From the NCBI GenBank assembly GCA_038040485.1, contig JBBPIE010000020.1, positions 1 to 64,000 on the forward strand: 64,000 nt of DNA, given 5' to 3'. Positions 40,832 to 50,905 of this stretch are shown here, piece by piece. Under the pieces are notes generated by a model that saw only the letters and a program-made list of their open reading frames with translations, searched no databases and was not told the DNA's origin. The DNA comes from Onstottus_B arcticum (GTDB lineage: Bacteria; Acidobacteriota; Blastocatellia; UBA7656). Numbering within the stretch: position 1 is the first letter of the stretch; the number at the start of each line of letters is the position of its first letter. Both the position numbers and the translations under genes were made by a program.

Positions 40832-41632
40832 CTATTGAAACATCTTGGGATCGATTGCGACGTTGTGCCGGTACTCGTTGATTGTTGCTACTATTGTGCC
40901 GACGCTCTTCTGCTTGAGGATCGGCGCCGTCGCAACGATCTCGAATCTGAACGGCAGCTTCACTCCGTCCACTTCTTTGAAGTCCGAGGTCTCGACGTAG
41001 AAATCGAATATGGTTTCCTGATCCTTATTCCCGGTGATTGGGCCCATTTCTCTGGTTATCTGCACAGTGCCGTAGTCGGTGCGCAGCCACATGAAATCCT
41101 CCGCGTCAAAATAGAGACGCAGGGTCTGTCCCTTGCTGGGTTTCATGTCTACAGCGTAAGCCTGCCTGCTCTTAACCTTCTTAAAGCCCTTCGCCTCGAA
41201 TTTGAACTGATCGGGTTCCACCTGGTTGAGCACGTTATACAACGATATGTCGTTAAACAGGGTCCCCGTTGACAGCATCTCCTCATACTTATGCATTATG
41301 GGAGCAGCGGCTCTTGTCAATACTGGACGGACACTTGGTTTGCTACCGTCATATAGCAAGTACCAGTTGAAGCCTTCGAACTGATAAATCGCAGACAAAC
41401 GATTGGGCTCCGACATGATTGCCACGGGTATTGCGTTATCATTGTCCTTCCTCGCCGTGCCGATCGCCACGCGCGATTGGAATTTCGAGAGTGCCTTTTT
41501 GCCGCCCACGGCTGCAATATGCTTGTTGATGATCTCGGCGCCGCTAAGCTTATCTTTATCGTCGGACGCAAGTGCGCCAGCCGAAACCGCGAGTATTGCA
41601 AGCAAAACAGGAAATGCCACTACTTTCTTCAC
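40832..41632 (-). CDS. exported outer-membrane lipoprotein-carrier-like protein
   Basis: A 266-residue protein with a signal peptide (KVVAFPVLLAILAVSAGALA). The mature part, starting GAEIINKHIAAVGGKKALSK and with FKKVKSRQAYAVDMKPSKGQ and VKLPFRFEIVATAP, has the half-barrel pattern of the LolA/LolB or YcnI-like 'outer membrane lipoprotein sorting' superfamily that is abundant in Acidobacteriota. It may carry a hydrophobic ligand in the periplasm. It lies 200 bases downstream of the TonB receptor gene and in front of the methyltransferase-like gene. Confidence 0.75.
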   Translation of the reverse strand: MKKVVAFPVLLAILAVSAGALASDDKDKLSGAEIINKHIAAVGGKKALSKFQSRVAIGTARKDNDNAIPVAIMSEPNRLSAIYQFEGFNWYLLYDGSKPSVRPVLTRAAAPIMHKYEEMLSTGTLFNDISLYNVLNQVEPDQFKFEAKGFKKVKSRQAYAVDMKPSKGQTLRLYFDAEDFMWLRTDYGTVQITREMGPITGNKDQETIFDFYVETSDFKEVDGVKLPFRFEIVATAPILKQKSVGTIVATINEYRHNVAIDPKMFQ

Positions 41633-41780
41633 AATGTATCCTTTGCAGATTCAGTTAAGAATGATTTGAGAAAAAATAGCTTAGCAAAGGTTCTCCTCTT
41701 GAACCAATGTCCACGAGGTGCTCGACATCGGAAGCACAAAGGTAAAAGAGCTGTCGGAGAATATTGTTAACAAAGAGCAG

Positions 41781-41808
41781 AAAAAGGGGGAGCCTCACCG
41801 GCTCCCCC
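41781..41808 (-). terminator. intrinsic terminator after the TonB receptor gene
   Basis: Read on the minus strand, GGGGGAGCC / GGCTCCCCC with a 5-base loop, followed by TTTTTCTG. It lies 25 bases past the receptor stop at 41833, separating it from the LolA-like gene. Confidence 0.85.
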
Positions 41809-41832
41809 AGGCTTACTTCGGAAGTCCGGAAG

Positions 41833-44800
41833 TTAGAAGATAAACTTCGCAGCGAGTTGGATGTTTCGGCGTCCGTCGAAGAATGCCGGAACGAATCCTG
41901 TGTTCACCTCAGCTTCACCACCCGAGACAAACAGGTTCGCGTGGTTGAACGTGTTGTAGGTTTCAAAACGCAACTGGATTCTCTTCTGCTCCGTTATGTG
42001 GAAGTTTTTGTACAGAGCAGCGTCCATATTCCAGACTCCGGGAGCGCGGAATAGGTTGCGCCTTGACATGTTTGACGGGAACGGTCCAAACTCAGCCTGT
42101 CCAGTGACATCGATAAACTCACCGGGAGTCAGTCTGCCGAGGTCAATGAAGTTGTAGCGGTTCGGAGTGTCTGCAACCCCTACCGCGTCATGATTGACAC
42201 TGCCGGTGAGATTGACCGCATCGCTCAGGATCGCGCGGCTGCAAACGTTGACGGCCCGCGTGCAATCGAAGACACTAAATGGCGCCCCGGTCCTCGCGGT
42301 GAATATGCCGTTGATCTCCCATCCGCCGACTACCTGTTTCATCCATCCGTTCGCCGACTTCGGCGACGGGATTTCCCAGGTGAAGTTGGTTACGAACCTG
42401 TGGCGTACGTCGTTATTCGAATAACCATAGTCCAGGTCCGGGTTAAACGGATCGAGGTAGCCAAGGTTGAAGTTGCCGTTTTGATCTTCGCTGAACGTCG
42501 TGCTGAGGTTGTCCTTGCTGACCGCGTAGGTATAACGCACTCCAGCACGAACACCAAACCTTCGCAGCTTGCTCGTGTCGAGGGCGAAGATCAACGCGTT
42601 GTAGTTCGACCGGCCGTCGCTGCCTCGGAAATTGATGGCGGCCGCGCCATTGAGGTTGAGTCGGCCGACTCCCACAGGAGGCCCTGGCAGGCCGAAGAAG
42701 TCTTCCGAAGCAATCGTAGGCCCTTTGCCAAAGAATACATTCTCCGAGCCAGAGCGATTGATGTTGGCAATCGAGTAGAGGCTTCGTCCAGCCGATCCCG
42801 AATACTCAACAGAAACAACCGTGCCCGAACCGAGCTGGCGCTCAAAAGCTCCACTCCAGAAGTGTGCGTAAGCGTTGTGAATGTCAGGATCAACGGCGCG
42901 CAAGCTCACCCTGGCGAACGCCTTGGTTGCGCCACTGCCGGCCAGCGGTCCGAGGTTGTCAAGCGTGATCGGAATGCTCGGAACGTCCGTACCGGCATTG
43001 AACTGAACAGTCGAGTTATTCGGCGGATTCTGGATCACGTTGAATGTGACGTTTCCAAAATTCCGCTCGTAAGCCATTCCGTAGCCGCCACGGAGAGCCG
43101 TCTTGCCGTCGCCGAACACATCCCAGGCAATTCCGAGACGCGGAGCGAAGTTGTTCTTGTCCACCGCCCAGAGCTTGCCAATCGGGCTGTCCTGTGCAAG
43201 CTGAATCTGACCGTTAGCGATCTGCTCTTGCCGGGTGCTGCCCGATCCAAAGTAGAAGTTGGAGTCGAGGCTCTGGTCGGCATTGTGCTGAGTCCCGTAG
43301 TACTCGTAACGCACACCGAGGTTAAGCGTCAGCCTTGGCTTAATCTTCCACGAATCGTTGAAGTATGTCGCCCACTCGTGGTAGCGGTTGCTGCGGCTAA
43401 AGTTTGGTGAAGTCAACGGAGTGGTCAGCGTGCAGGCGGGCGTGAGAAGTGTCGCGCCGGTATTCACGTCATTGTGACAGGGGAATTTCCCCTGCGGGAA
43501 TGCTGCCACCGAGAACCTTCGCAAGTTCCCTGCCACCAGGTTGTTAAGGGCCGACGTTGCGTTTAGCCCGAGCACTGCCGATGCATACGCATACGCGCCG
43601 AACGTACGGTTGTCGCGGATGTGGACGTACACGCCTCCAAACCGGAGTTGATGGGAGCCACGCGTCCAGTTCATATCCTCATAAGCCTGAATGAAGTTCT
43701 GCGGGCCACCGAACGGAATGCCGTTGCCCGGGCTGGTCGGCAGGTAGCCAGGGAATCTGAAAGGCTTGCCGAACGCCGAAAGCAGCCCCTGGTCCGTAAA
43801 ATACAACGTCGGTACGAGAGGTTGTTGACCGAGCGGCTGGTCACCATTTCTCAGACGATTGAAGACCACCTTGGTCTGGGAAACAAGGTTTGACGAGAAG
43901 GAATGGGTCACGTTGCCCAGGTAGTTCTGGTCTGAAGTGGTGTTCCCGGTGTTGAACCCTTGGTATGGGCTGAAGCTGACTGTGCCATCCGGGTTCGCCC
44001 CTTGCTCGTAAACGCCCCGAATGTATATTTGAGTCTTGTCGCTCCAGTTGAAATCGAGACGATTGACGGTTTGCCAGTCATTCACCGGCGTGCCTGCGCC
44101 AAAGTCCGCCGCCCGCGTTGCTCGAACCTCGCCAAATGCCGGAAGGTTCCCGGGAAGACCCGTGAACGCACCCGTCCCCGCAGAAATGCCGAAGTTCGCC
44201 AGGGTCTCGGCCACGGTGTGTACCGCGCCGTTTATCGGCGCCACGAGCGTGAACGCGTTGAAGTAATTCTTTGTGTTTGCATTCGAAGCCGCGAGCAACT
44301 GTGGCGTCGGAACGAGGCTGATTACCTCTCCTGAGCTCCGAATGCGAGTCCACTCGGTGCTGCTGAAGAAGAAGAGCTTGTCCTTGATGACTCGGCCACC
44401 GACCGAGTAACCAAACTGATTGCGCGTAAAGACGCTTTTTTCTAGCCCTTGGGCGTTTCTATCGAAGCCGGTAGACGCCAACGCCGAGACACGGTTGAAC
44501 TCGTACAGCGAACCATGTAACGAGTTTGACCCGGCTTTCGTTGCAACGTTGACGATGCCGCCGGAAGCGCGCCCGTACTCAGCCGAGAAGTTGCTTGTAA
44601 TGACGCGGAACTCTTGAACCGCGTCGAGCGGCACGCTTTGCCCAACGGCTGCCGTAAACAAGTCTACGTTCTCGCCACCATCCAGCAGAATGTTTGTACT
44701 TGCCGCGCGCTGACCATTGATGGCAAAGCCGTTAGCTCCGCGACCCGATCCTGATTGTTCCTCGGTGACATTGCCCGATATTCCCACCAGGTCGTACGGA

Positions 44801-45285
44801 TTGCGGGTTAGTGTCGGCAATTCGGTGATCTGCTTCCCTGAGATGACGTCGGAAAGCTCTTGCGTTTGCGTGTTGATCTCCACGCCACCTTCACCCGCCA
44901 CCACCGTAATGGACTCGGTTGTACCAGTAGGTGAGAGAGATGCTTCGACCGTGACCCTCCCGCCGACTGTAATCTGTGCCTGCTGCCTAAATGGCGCGAA
45001 GCCACTTCCCCCGGTGACCGTTACATCGTACACGCCGGGTTGCAGGTTGGTGATAGTTGCGGCGCCTTCCTCATTAGTCGTAGCGGTGCGCTCAGAGGCG
45101 TTCGCAGTTGATTTGACTGTGACCGTCGCGCCGGGAACCACAGCTCCCTGAGGATCGACCGCTTTTACAGTGATCTGGCCGGTCTCGGTCTGTGCAAACC
45201 CCGCGACCGGAGCAAATGACAAGAGTAGAAAGACTGCTAGAAGACTTGCTGTTGCCTCCCGCAGCGTTTTTCGTTTGAGATTCAT
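41833..45285 (-). CDS. Oar-type TonB-dependent receptor
   Basis: A 1,150-residue outer-membrane protein. Signal peptide (LLAVFLLLSFAPVAGFAQ), then a carboxypeptidase-regulatory-like domain (ITVKAVDPQGAVVPGATVTV to NLQPGVYDVTVTGG, residues 38-112), then the plug (ITELPTLTRNPYDLVGIS, GFAINGQRAASTNILLDGG), and a barrel ending IQLAAKFIF with the C-terminal aromatic. This is the Oar/OmpA-related receptor group expanded in Acidobacteriota, thought to import large substrates such as oligosaccharides or to act in surface attachment; the ligand is unknown. The ATG has AGGAGGAAAC upstream. It leads a module with a LolA-like gene, a methyltransferase-like gene and a TPR gene. Confidence 0.93.
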   Translation of the reverse strand: MNLKRKTLREATASLLAVFLLLSFAPVAGFAQTETGQITVKAVDPQGAVVPGATVTVKSTANASERTATTNEEGAATITNLQPGVYDVTVTGGSGFAPFRQQAQITVGGRVTVEASLSPTGTTESITVVAGEGGVEINTQTQELSDVISGKQITELPTLTRNPYDLVGISGNVTEEQSGSGRGANGFAINGQRAASTNILLDGGENVDLFTAAVGQSVPLDAVQEFRVITSNFSAEYGRASGGIVNVATKAGSNSLHGSLYEFNRVSALASTGFDRNAQGLEKSVFTRNQFGYSVGGRVIKDKLFFFSSTEWTRIRSSGEVISLVPTPQLLAASNANTKNYFNAFTLVAPINGAVHTVAETLANFGISAGTGAFTGLPGNLPAFGEVRATRAADFGAGTPVNDWQTVNRLDFNWSDKTQIYIRGVYEQGANPDGTVSFSPYQGFNTGNTTSDQNYLGNVTHSFSSNLVSQTKVVFNRLRNGDQPLGQQPLVPTLYFTDQGLLSAFGKPFRFPGYLPTSPGNGIPFGGPQNFIQAYEDMNWTRGSHQLRFGGVYVHIRDNRTFGAYAYASAVLGLNATSALNNLVAGNLRRFSVAAFPQGKFPCHNDVNTGATLLTPACTLTTPLTSPNFSRSNRYHEWATYFNDSWKIKPRLTLNLGVRYEYYGTQHNADQSLDSNFYFGSGSTRQEQIANGQIQLAQDSPIGKLWAVDKNNFAPRLGIAWDVFGDGKTALRGGYGMAYERNFGNVTFNVIQNPPNNSTVQFNAGTDVPSIPITLDNLGPLAGSGATKAFARVSLRAVDPDIHNAYAHFWSGAFERQLGSGTVVSVEYSGSAGRSLYSIANINRSGSENVFFGKGPTIASEDFFGLPGPPVGVGRLNLNGAAAINFRGSDGRSNYNALIFALDTSKLRRFGVRAGVRYTYAVSKDNLSTTFSEDQNGNFNLGYLDPFNPDLDYGYSNNDVRHRFVTNFTWEIPSPKSANGWMKQVVGGWEINGIFTARTGAPFSVFDCTRAVNVCSRAILSDAVNLTGSVNHDAVGVADTPNRYNFIDLGRLTPGEFIDVTGQAEFGPFPSNMSRRNLFRAPGVWNMDAALYKNFHITEQKRIQLRFETYNTFNHANLFVSGGEAEVNTGFVPAFFDGRRNIQLAAKFIF

Positions 45286-45784
45286 TAAGTTTCCTCCTGG
45301 GTGTTATGGGTAGATCTGAAACCAAGCTCTCTCGCGTGAGCATTCTTCAGCTACCGACATTTTGTCTATCTTCCCGTGGATGGAACGACGCTTTATTCCA
45401 AGGATCGAAACAAAGCACGCCGATTACGAACTCGCTCTTTCGTTCCATTGCTCATTAGCTTTTACTGGTTGGTGTTCTCGCCTCTTCAGTGAGACGCTTG
45501 TTCTGCAATTCCTGGCTATCGCTCGGCACCCGCTACACAAAGATTCAAAGATGAGAGCACGATGCAGTCCCATCTTGTAAGATTCCTTGTTGCTGAGAAG
45601 AATACGGCCATGCCGAACCCTCCTTTAAGGCAAGTTAGGGGCCTAAACGGGTATCCTCCGTAGTCCGGGGCAACCCCCACAATGGCAAAACTTACCGAGA
45701 CTCTATGAAGCTATGAGACGGGCAATCTCGATCCAGGCTTTCAAATTTTTGGAAAATCTCCGAAAGAATGGAGATTTGCTCCCA
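45286..45784. other. leader region of the TonB receptor gene
   Basis: About 500 bases between the TPR gene (45785) and the receptor gene (45285), both on the minus strand. It must contain the receptor promoter. A palindrome-like GTTAGGGGCCTAAAC occurs at 45638-45652, and a similar TGTTAGGGACTTAAT reads on the minus strand at 51173-51187, in the leader of the other receptor. Whether this is an operator is unknown. No gene is seen. Confidence 0.35.
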
Positions 45785-46966
45785 TCACTGCTTGTCGACG
45801 GCCCGACGCAGCCTCTCAATGGCTTCCTTCACTTGAGCGGCATTGGGAGCGCTGGGGAGGTCGCGCAGGTAGGCCTTGAAGGCCTCGATTGCTTTCGGAT
45901 ACTCCTTCCTCTGAAAATAGAGGTCGCCCAACAGGAGTTGCGCCCCGGGCATCTCGGACTGCTTCAACGCATATGCGCGGCTCAGCGCGGTTTCAGCCTT
46001 ATCCAGACTTCCAGACTGAAACAAGGCAGTCCCGAGGTTAAAATGAGCGAGAGCGTTATCGGGCTCTGCCTCGCTCGCCTCATTTAGAATTGCGACTGCG
46101 GCGGCGGACTTGCCTTGTCTGATCATCACCATTCCGAGTTTGATCTTCAAATCTACAGCGTCCGCCGACTGAAGCATCAGGCCCTTCTTTATTTCCTCTT
46201 CTGCTAGCGCCCATTGCTTCGCCCCGATCAGGGCCTCGACAAGCGGAGCATTTACCCTCCGAGCCAGATCGGCGGCATTGTTGCTTTGAAGCCTTGTTAG
46301 AACTTCCGCCGACTCCCTGTACTTACCCTGCTGATTGAGCACCTTGCCAAGATTGAGTCGAGGAAGATACATCCTGTCGTTGATCTTTATTGCGTGCCGC
46401 AACGCGTCTGCCGCCAAATCCAGTCTGTTCAGCTTCATGTAAACGACGCCGAGGTCGTTGTACGCACGAAAGTAATTCGGTTCGAGCGCAAGAGCGCGCT
46501 TGAGGGGCTCTACGGCTTGTTCATACTGTTGAGCTTGAATCAGACCGAGCGCGGAGTCGTAGGCTTCCTTGGCCCGCGGGGAGATACTCTGATCCGTCGC
46601 ATTGGCACTCACAAGACCGGGCGGGTTGCCGCTCTTGGCAGCCAGCGGCTTTAGGTGGATAAGAACATATTTCCCGGCATACGCAGGATCGAATGAGGCC
46701 GTAGTAGTGTCGTAGGTTTCGTCATCGCTCGGAATCGTAATTGTAAAGGGAACGTTGACCGCTTGTACTACCTCGATCCGGCCGTTTGAGTCGGTAAACA
46801 GAATCTCCTGCCGGTTGCCATCATCAGTAGAGAAAGTAAAACGAATGATCCGATGCAACGGCGCGCCGTTTGGTAAATATAGCTGCCCTCTGAGACCTAG
46901 CTGGGCGCGCGCATCAATCGAGACAAGGAGCAGAATGCTTATGACCGCCAGGTTCTTCAATCGCAT
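45785..46966 (-). CDS. exported TPR protein
   Basis: A 393-residue protein with a signal peptide (LKNLAVISILLLVSIDARAQ), a beta-rich domain of about 110 residues (LRGQLYLPNGAPLHRIIRFT), and from residue 140 some seven TPRs (ALGLIQAQQYEQAVEPLKRA, FRAYNDLGVVYMKLNRLDLA, MYLPRLNLGKVLNQQGKYRE). It is likely a periplasmic scaffold. It follows the second receptor gene, with an intrinsic terminator lying between; the ATG at 46966 sits only two bases after GGGGGGAGG, a close spacing. A longer start at 47014 lies inside the terminator and is unlikely. Confidence 0.85.
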   Translation of the reverse strand: MRLKNLAVISILLLVSIDARAQLGLRGQLYLPNGAPLHRIIRFTFSTDDGNRQEILFTDSNGRIEVVQAVNVPFTITIPSDDETYDTTTASFDPAYAGKYVLIHLKPLAAKSGNPPGLVSANATDQSISPRAKEAYDSALGLIQAQQYEQAVEPLKRALALEPNYFRAYNDLGVVYMKLNRLDLAADALRHAIKINDRMYLPRLNLGKVLNQQGKYRESAEVLTRLQSNNAADLARRVNAPLVEALIGAKQWALAEEEIKKGLMLQSADAVDLKIKLGMVMIRQGKSAAAVAILNEASEAEPDNALAHFNLGTALFQSGSLDKAETALSRAYALKQSEMPGAQLLLGDLYFQRKEYPKAIEAFKAYLRDLPSAPNAAQVKEAIERLRRAVDKQ

Positions 46967-46980
46967 GGCCTCCCCCCAAC

Positions 46981-47012
46981 AAAAAATGGGAGTGGACACG
47001 TGGCCCACTCCC
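46981..47012 (-). terminator. terminator between TonB receptor and TPR gene
   Basis: On the minus strand, GGGAGTGG / CCACTCCC (arms 47005-47012 and 46988-46995) with a 9-base loop CCACGTGTC-like core, followed by ATTTTTTGTT. It is 33 bases past the receptor stop and about 15 before the TPR start, so it will set the ratio of receptor to TPR transcript. Confidence 0.8.
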
Positions 47013-47044
47013 AAAATCTAACTTGGACGCTTCTGAACTTACAA

Positions 47045-50000
47045 CTAGAAGTTGAAGCGCGCCACTAGCTGGATCAGACGGCCACCCGGATCACTCGTTG
47101 TCGAGAGATCCCGGTAGGCGAAGCTGGTTCTTCCAAACACCGCGTTGTTGGCAGCTGTAGTTACCACCGCGGCATTTGGGTCGCCAACGAAGAAGTTAAT
47201 GTTGTTGAAAGCATCCAGGAACTCCATTCTTAGTTCCAGATTCATGCTTTCTCTGATGTGAAACTTCTTCACTGCCGACAGATCGGCTCTAAAGAAGCTC
47301 GGCGACCGGAAGAATATCCGACCACCAAGCTCGCCGGGTCGGGTTGGCGGACCAATATACCGCCCCGTGGGTCCGCAGTCCGTCTTGCCTGCCGGCACGA
47401 TGCAGTTTATTGCAAACGCCTTCAGGGTGTTCTCGATGATGTCCTGCGGCAAGAAGGCTACAGTACCCTTGGTGGAATCCAGAGGATCTTTCCGGATCTT
47501 GATCGCCTTTTGCAACTCACTTGCATCCATTCCGACAAGGACCACGCCTGATTCAAACTGGTTGAACGTGGCGCGGCCGCTGGTCAGCAAGACCGCTCGA
47601 CCGCTGTTCCACCGGACGATTCCGTGTGACGCCCAGCCACCGATGAGCAAGTCGACCACTTTGGCGCCAGCACCGTTATAGGCAAAACGGTGACCGGAGC
47701 CGAATGGCAGCTCATAGATGTAGTTGAACTTGAGCGCGTGACGGGTATCGTACGGCGAGATGCCCTTGTCCTGCGACGGATCACGCAGTGTGCGAGGCTG
47801 ATCCCCGCCGTTCTGGCTATTCAGCGCAAAGTAGTCGTTAGTCATTGCCTTGGCGAATGAGTAACTGCCCTGAATCAAAAGACCGCCTGCCATTCGACGG
47901 CGCAGCTCGAGCTGAAGCCCCTGGTACGTGCTGCTGCCACCATTGCCAACTGCTATCGTGTTGCCAACGTTAGTACCATTGATCGCTTGCGGATACACGA
48001 CGAACAGATTGGAAGGCAGCCCCGCGGTGTTTCTGTTTGCCTGGAAGGCCGTGTTTCGAGCAAGCACATTGGCAATGTTACCAGCCTGCCCCTGTGCGAT
48101 CAGGTTGGCATTGGTTGCACTGGTGAACTGGGTCGACGTGTTGGAGCCAAAGGAAGCGAGGAAAATCGGTAGATTAACCTGCCCCGCCAGTCCTCGATTG
48201 TTGAAATCGTTGCTGGTTGGGGTGATCCCTCTCGCTATGGCAAGGTTGTTTTGTGCATTCTTGAACTCATTGAGAAAACCATTCTCAAAGATGTTCACTT
48301 CATTGGGAGTGAACCGTCTCCAGATTCCGATGGCATGGTTGCCAACGTAGCGAGCTTCGACAACTGTGTTCTTATCAAGCTCGCGCTGGATACCAAAGCT
48401 CCACGACTGTGTGTAGGGAATCTTGATGTTCGGATCGAAAGCCGCCATCTGGCTGACGGGGTTGAACGCAAGCGGGTAAACCGGGGAAGCCGGAACCGTC
48501 ACCGCCGGGAGACCGTCACGGAACAGCAAACTGCCGGCATTCGCGGTTCCACCCAGATTGAACCCAAGCGAAGTAGTTGCACCAGGATTGCCACCGGGCA
48601 ACGCGGTCAAGAACGATAGGCTCTCGCGGTTGTAGGAAATGGAGTAACCACCGCGAAGAACGGTCTTGTCCTCTCCCAGGAACTTGCCGAGCAGCCCGCC
48701 TTTTGCTTGCGGCGTCCACGCGACGCCAAGGCTCGGAGCAAAGTTGTTCGTGTCCGTATTGTAGGGCTTGAGGCTCGGCGGGAACGGTTGAAACGGCGTC
48801 GGGGGTGGAGCGCTCACTGACACGCCCGGCTTGAAGAGATTGCCCTCTCCGCTTCCCCCAAACAACGCTGAGAAATCGGCGAACGAATAAACGTTGTTCA
48901 GATGCTCGAACGGAAGCGCATACTCATAGCGCAGACCATAGTTGATAGAGAGGTTCGGCCGGAACTTGTAGGTGTCCTGTACGAACACACCCCATTCACG
49001 GGCGCGATTGCGAGTCGTCAAGGTCCCACCAAGTCTGTACTTTTTCGTTGCCTCCTCGAGTGGCGCAACCTGTGTTACCGACGTGATTCTTCCAGCGAGG
49101 AACCCGTAGATTCCCGCGGCCGCCGTCAGAGTGGCGGCAGAAGCGCCGGGGAAATTCGTAGTGTTAAACAGCGAATTCGCAGGATCTTGACCATCCGTAC
49201 CGAATACCACCGTCGGCAAGTTCTGAGGATTATTGCTCCACGGTGTGATATGCGTGTAGCTGCCTCCGAAGGTAAAGCTATGCTTGTCCTTGGACCAGTT
49301 TACCGTGTCGCTAAACTGCTTAACCGGGGTGTTGCGCCACGAGCCGGAGCGCGTGAAACCGTTGAAGAAATTGCTGTAAGCTCCCGGCAACTGGATGGCG
49401 ACATTTCCAAATGGAGCGAAGTCCTCTGGAGAACAACCGGAGCTGCAAAAGGTAACTGTTCCTCCATTGAACCCGAATCTTGCCTCATTCACAACTGCAG
49501 CCGACATCTGTGAGCGCAGCGCCGTCACGAATGAAAATCGATTCGACTGCTGACCACCCTTGATTTGAGGGAAAGGCTCTGGAAAAACAGGATCTACGTT
49601 GTTGAGGAAGTCCATCACATTTCGAAAAGCATTGTAGTTCCAAACGCCTTCCAGGTGATGCTTGCTGCTCAGATTGAAGTCGAGCCGCGCCACAGTGTAG
49701 TACCGGTCCTGGCCACCCTGGTTGATAAACGAGAGCTGGCCGGCGTTCAGATCCACGGGATCGGGCTTAAAAGACCCTTTCGCAAAAGACGCGACCATGT
49801 CGTTAAGCCTGGCTCCGATGATCGGATCCCGAGTTGAAGTGAATCCCTTGCTCCCGGCAAGCGACAACAGATTCACGCTTTGAATAGAGCCATCTGTCTT
49901 CTTGTATCTGAAAATCCCATTCGCCGCATCGGGAGTCAGAACGATAGGCGATCGCAATGTCGACTCGGGTAGCCTGTACCTCTCATAGTTGACAAAGAAG

Positions 50001-50905
50001 AACGCGCGATCCTTCAGCCAATGAGTCATCGGGCCACCAACAGAGAACCCGTACTGATCCAACCGCGTAGGCGTGCGCGGAAGGCCGTTCAGATTGTTGA
50101 AGTAGTAATTCGCATTGAGGTTGGGCTGGCGATTCTGCCAGAACACATTTCCGTGATACTGATTCGTGCCGCCCTTGGTGACGAACTTGATCTGTACGGC
50201 GCCTTCGCCCGCGCTTTCAGCGCCGGGGGTGGCCGTCGAAACCGTCACTTCCGCAACAGCATCAGTGCTGGGGCGAATGTAAGTGAAGAAACCGTCACCG
50301 GATCTGATGAGGTTATCCTGCATGTTCAGGCCATCGATCGTGATGTTGAGCGAGCCCTGCGGAAGTCCGTTTACCGAGGACGTACGCGGGCGGCCAGGCG
50401 TTGTCGTGCCCGGAAGGTTCATCACCAGGTCGAGAGCGTTACGCGACGTGAACGGAAGCTCAGAGATTTGACGGCCGGTGATCGTCGAGCCGATAGTGGT
50501 GGTCTCTTTTTGCAAGACCTCCGCGCCGCCCGTGACTGTCACTGACTCGCTGGCCGCGCCAGCCTCCAGCCTCACTTCCACGTTGACGGTTTCACCGATG
50601 ATACTCTTTACATCTGACACAATAGTCTGCTTGAAGCCTGCAAAGCTGGCTGTCACCGTGTAGATTGAGACCGGGATTCCGGGCAAGGTAAAGCTTCCGT
50701 CCTCGCCGCTTTTGAGTTTGTAGTCAGTGCCTGTCGCTTTGTCCTTGACGACCACATCCGCGCCGGGCACAACCGCACCCTGCGAGTCCATGACCGTGCC
50801 ACGTATGCGCGATGACGAGGCCGTCTGCGCAAACGCGGCGCTGCTAAACGAGCCCAGGAGCAACAGGGCAGAAAGCGCCGTTACGAATACCTTCTTTAGC
50901 GTCAT
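47045..50905 (-). CDS. Oar-type TonB-dependent receptor
   Basis: A 1,286-residue outer-membrane receptor. Signal peptide (FVTALSALLLLGSFSSAAFA), then a carboxypeptidase-regulatory-like domain (IRGTVMDSQGAVVPGADVVV to LPGIPVSIYTVTASFAGFKQ), a plug (GRQISELPFTSRNALDLVMN, SVNGLPQGSLNITIDGLNMQ), and a long barrel ending LIQLVARFNF. It is related to the receptor at 41833-45285 but only in architecture; the sequences are well diverged, so a recent duplication is not indicated. The ATG at 50905 has GGAGGAAGG directly upstream; an ATG twelve bases earlier overlaps that site. Ligand unknown. Confidence 0.93.
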   Translation of the reverse strand: MTLKKVFVTALSALLLLGSFSSAAFAQTASSSRIRGTVMDSQGAVVPGADVVVKDKATGTDYKLKSGEDGSFTLPGIPVSIYTVTASFAGFKQTIVSDVKSIIGETVNVEVRLEAGAASESVTVTGGAEVLQKETTTIGSTITGRQISELPFTSRNALDLVMNLPGTTTPGRPRTSSVNGLPQGSLNITIDGLNMQDNLIRSGDGFFTYIRPSTDAVAEVTVSTATPGAESAGEGAVQIKFVTKGGTNQYHGNVFWQNRQPNLNANYYFNNLNGLPRTPTRLDQYGFSVGGPMTHWLKDRAFFFVNYERYRLPESTLRSPIVLTPDAANGIFRYKKTDGSIQSVNLLSLAGSKGFTSTRDPIIGARLNDMVASFAKGSFKPDPVDLNAGQLSFINQGGQDRYYTVARLDFNLSSKHHLEGVWNYNAFRNVMDFLNNVDPVFPEPFPQIKGGQQSNRFSFVTALRSQMSAAVVNEARFGFNGGTVTFCSSGCSPEDFAPFGNVAIQLPGAYSNFFNGFTRSGSWRNTPVKQFSDTVNWSKDKHSFTFGGSYTHITPWSNNPQNLPTVVFGTDGQDPANSLFNTTNFPGASAATLTAAAGIYGFLAGRITSVTQVAPLEEATKKYRLGGTLTTRNRAREWGVFVQDTYKFRPNLSINYGLRYEYALPFEHLNNVYSFADFSALFGGSGEGNLFKPGVSVSAPPPTPFQPFPPSLKPYNTDTNNFAPSLGVAWTPQAKGGLLGKFLGEDKTVLRGGYSISYNRESLSFLTALPGGNPGATTSLGFNLGGTANAGSLLFRDGLPAVTVPASPVYPLAFNPVSQMAAFDPNIKIPYTQSWSFGIQRELDKNTVVEARYVGNHAIGIWRRFTPNEVNIFENGFLNEFKNAQNNLAIARGITPTSNDFNNRGLAGQVNLPIFLASFGSNTSTQFTSATNANLIAQGQAGNIANVLARNTAFQANRNTAGLPSNLFVVYPQAINGTNVGNTIAVGNGGSSTYQGLQLELRRRMAGGLLIQGSYSFAKAMTNDYFALNSQNGGDQPRTLRDPSQDKGISPYDTRHALKFNYIYELPFGSGHRFAYNGAGAKVVDLLIGGWASHGIVRWNSGRAVLLTSGRATFNQFESGVVLVGMDASELQKAIKIRKDPLDSTKGTVAFLPQDIIENTLKAFAINCIVPAGKTDCGPTGRYIGPPTRPGELGGRIFFRSPSFFRADLSAVKKFHIRESMNLELRMEFLDAFNNINFFVGDPNAAVVTTAANNAVFGRTSFAYRDLSTTSDPGGRLIQLVARFNF

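Noticed and set aside
42190..43410. 400-codon frame on the plus strand opposite the TonB receptor
   Set aside because: It is antisense to a well-supported receptor gene, and its product is arginine-rich and shadow-like, as expected in GC-rich DNA.
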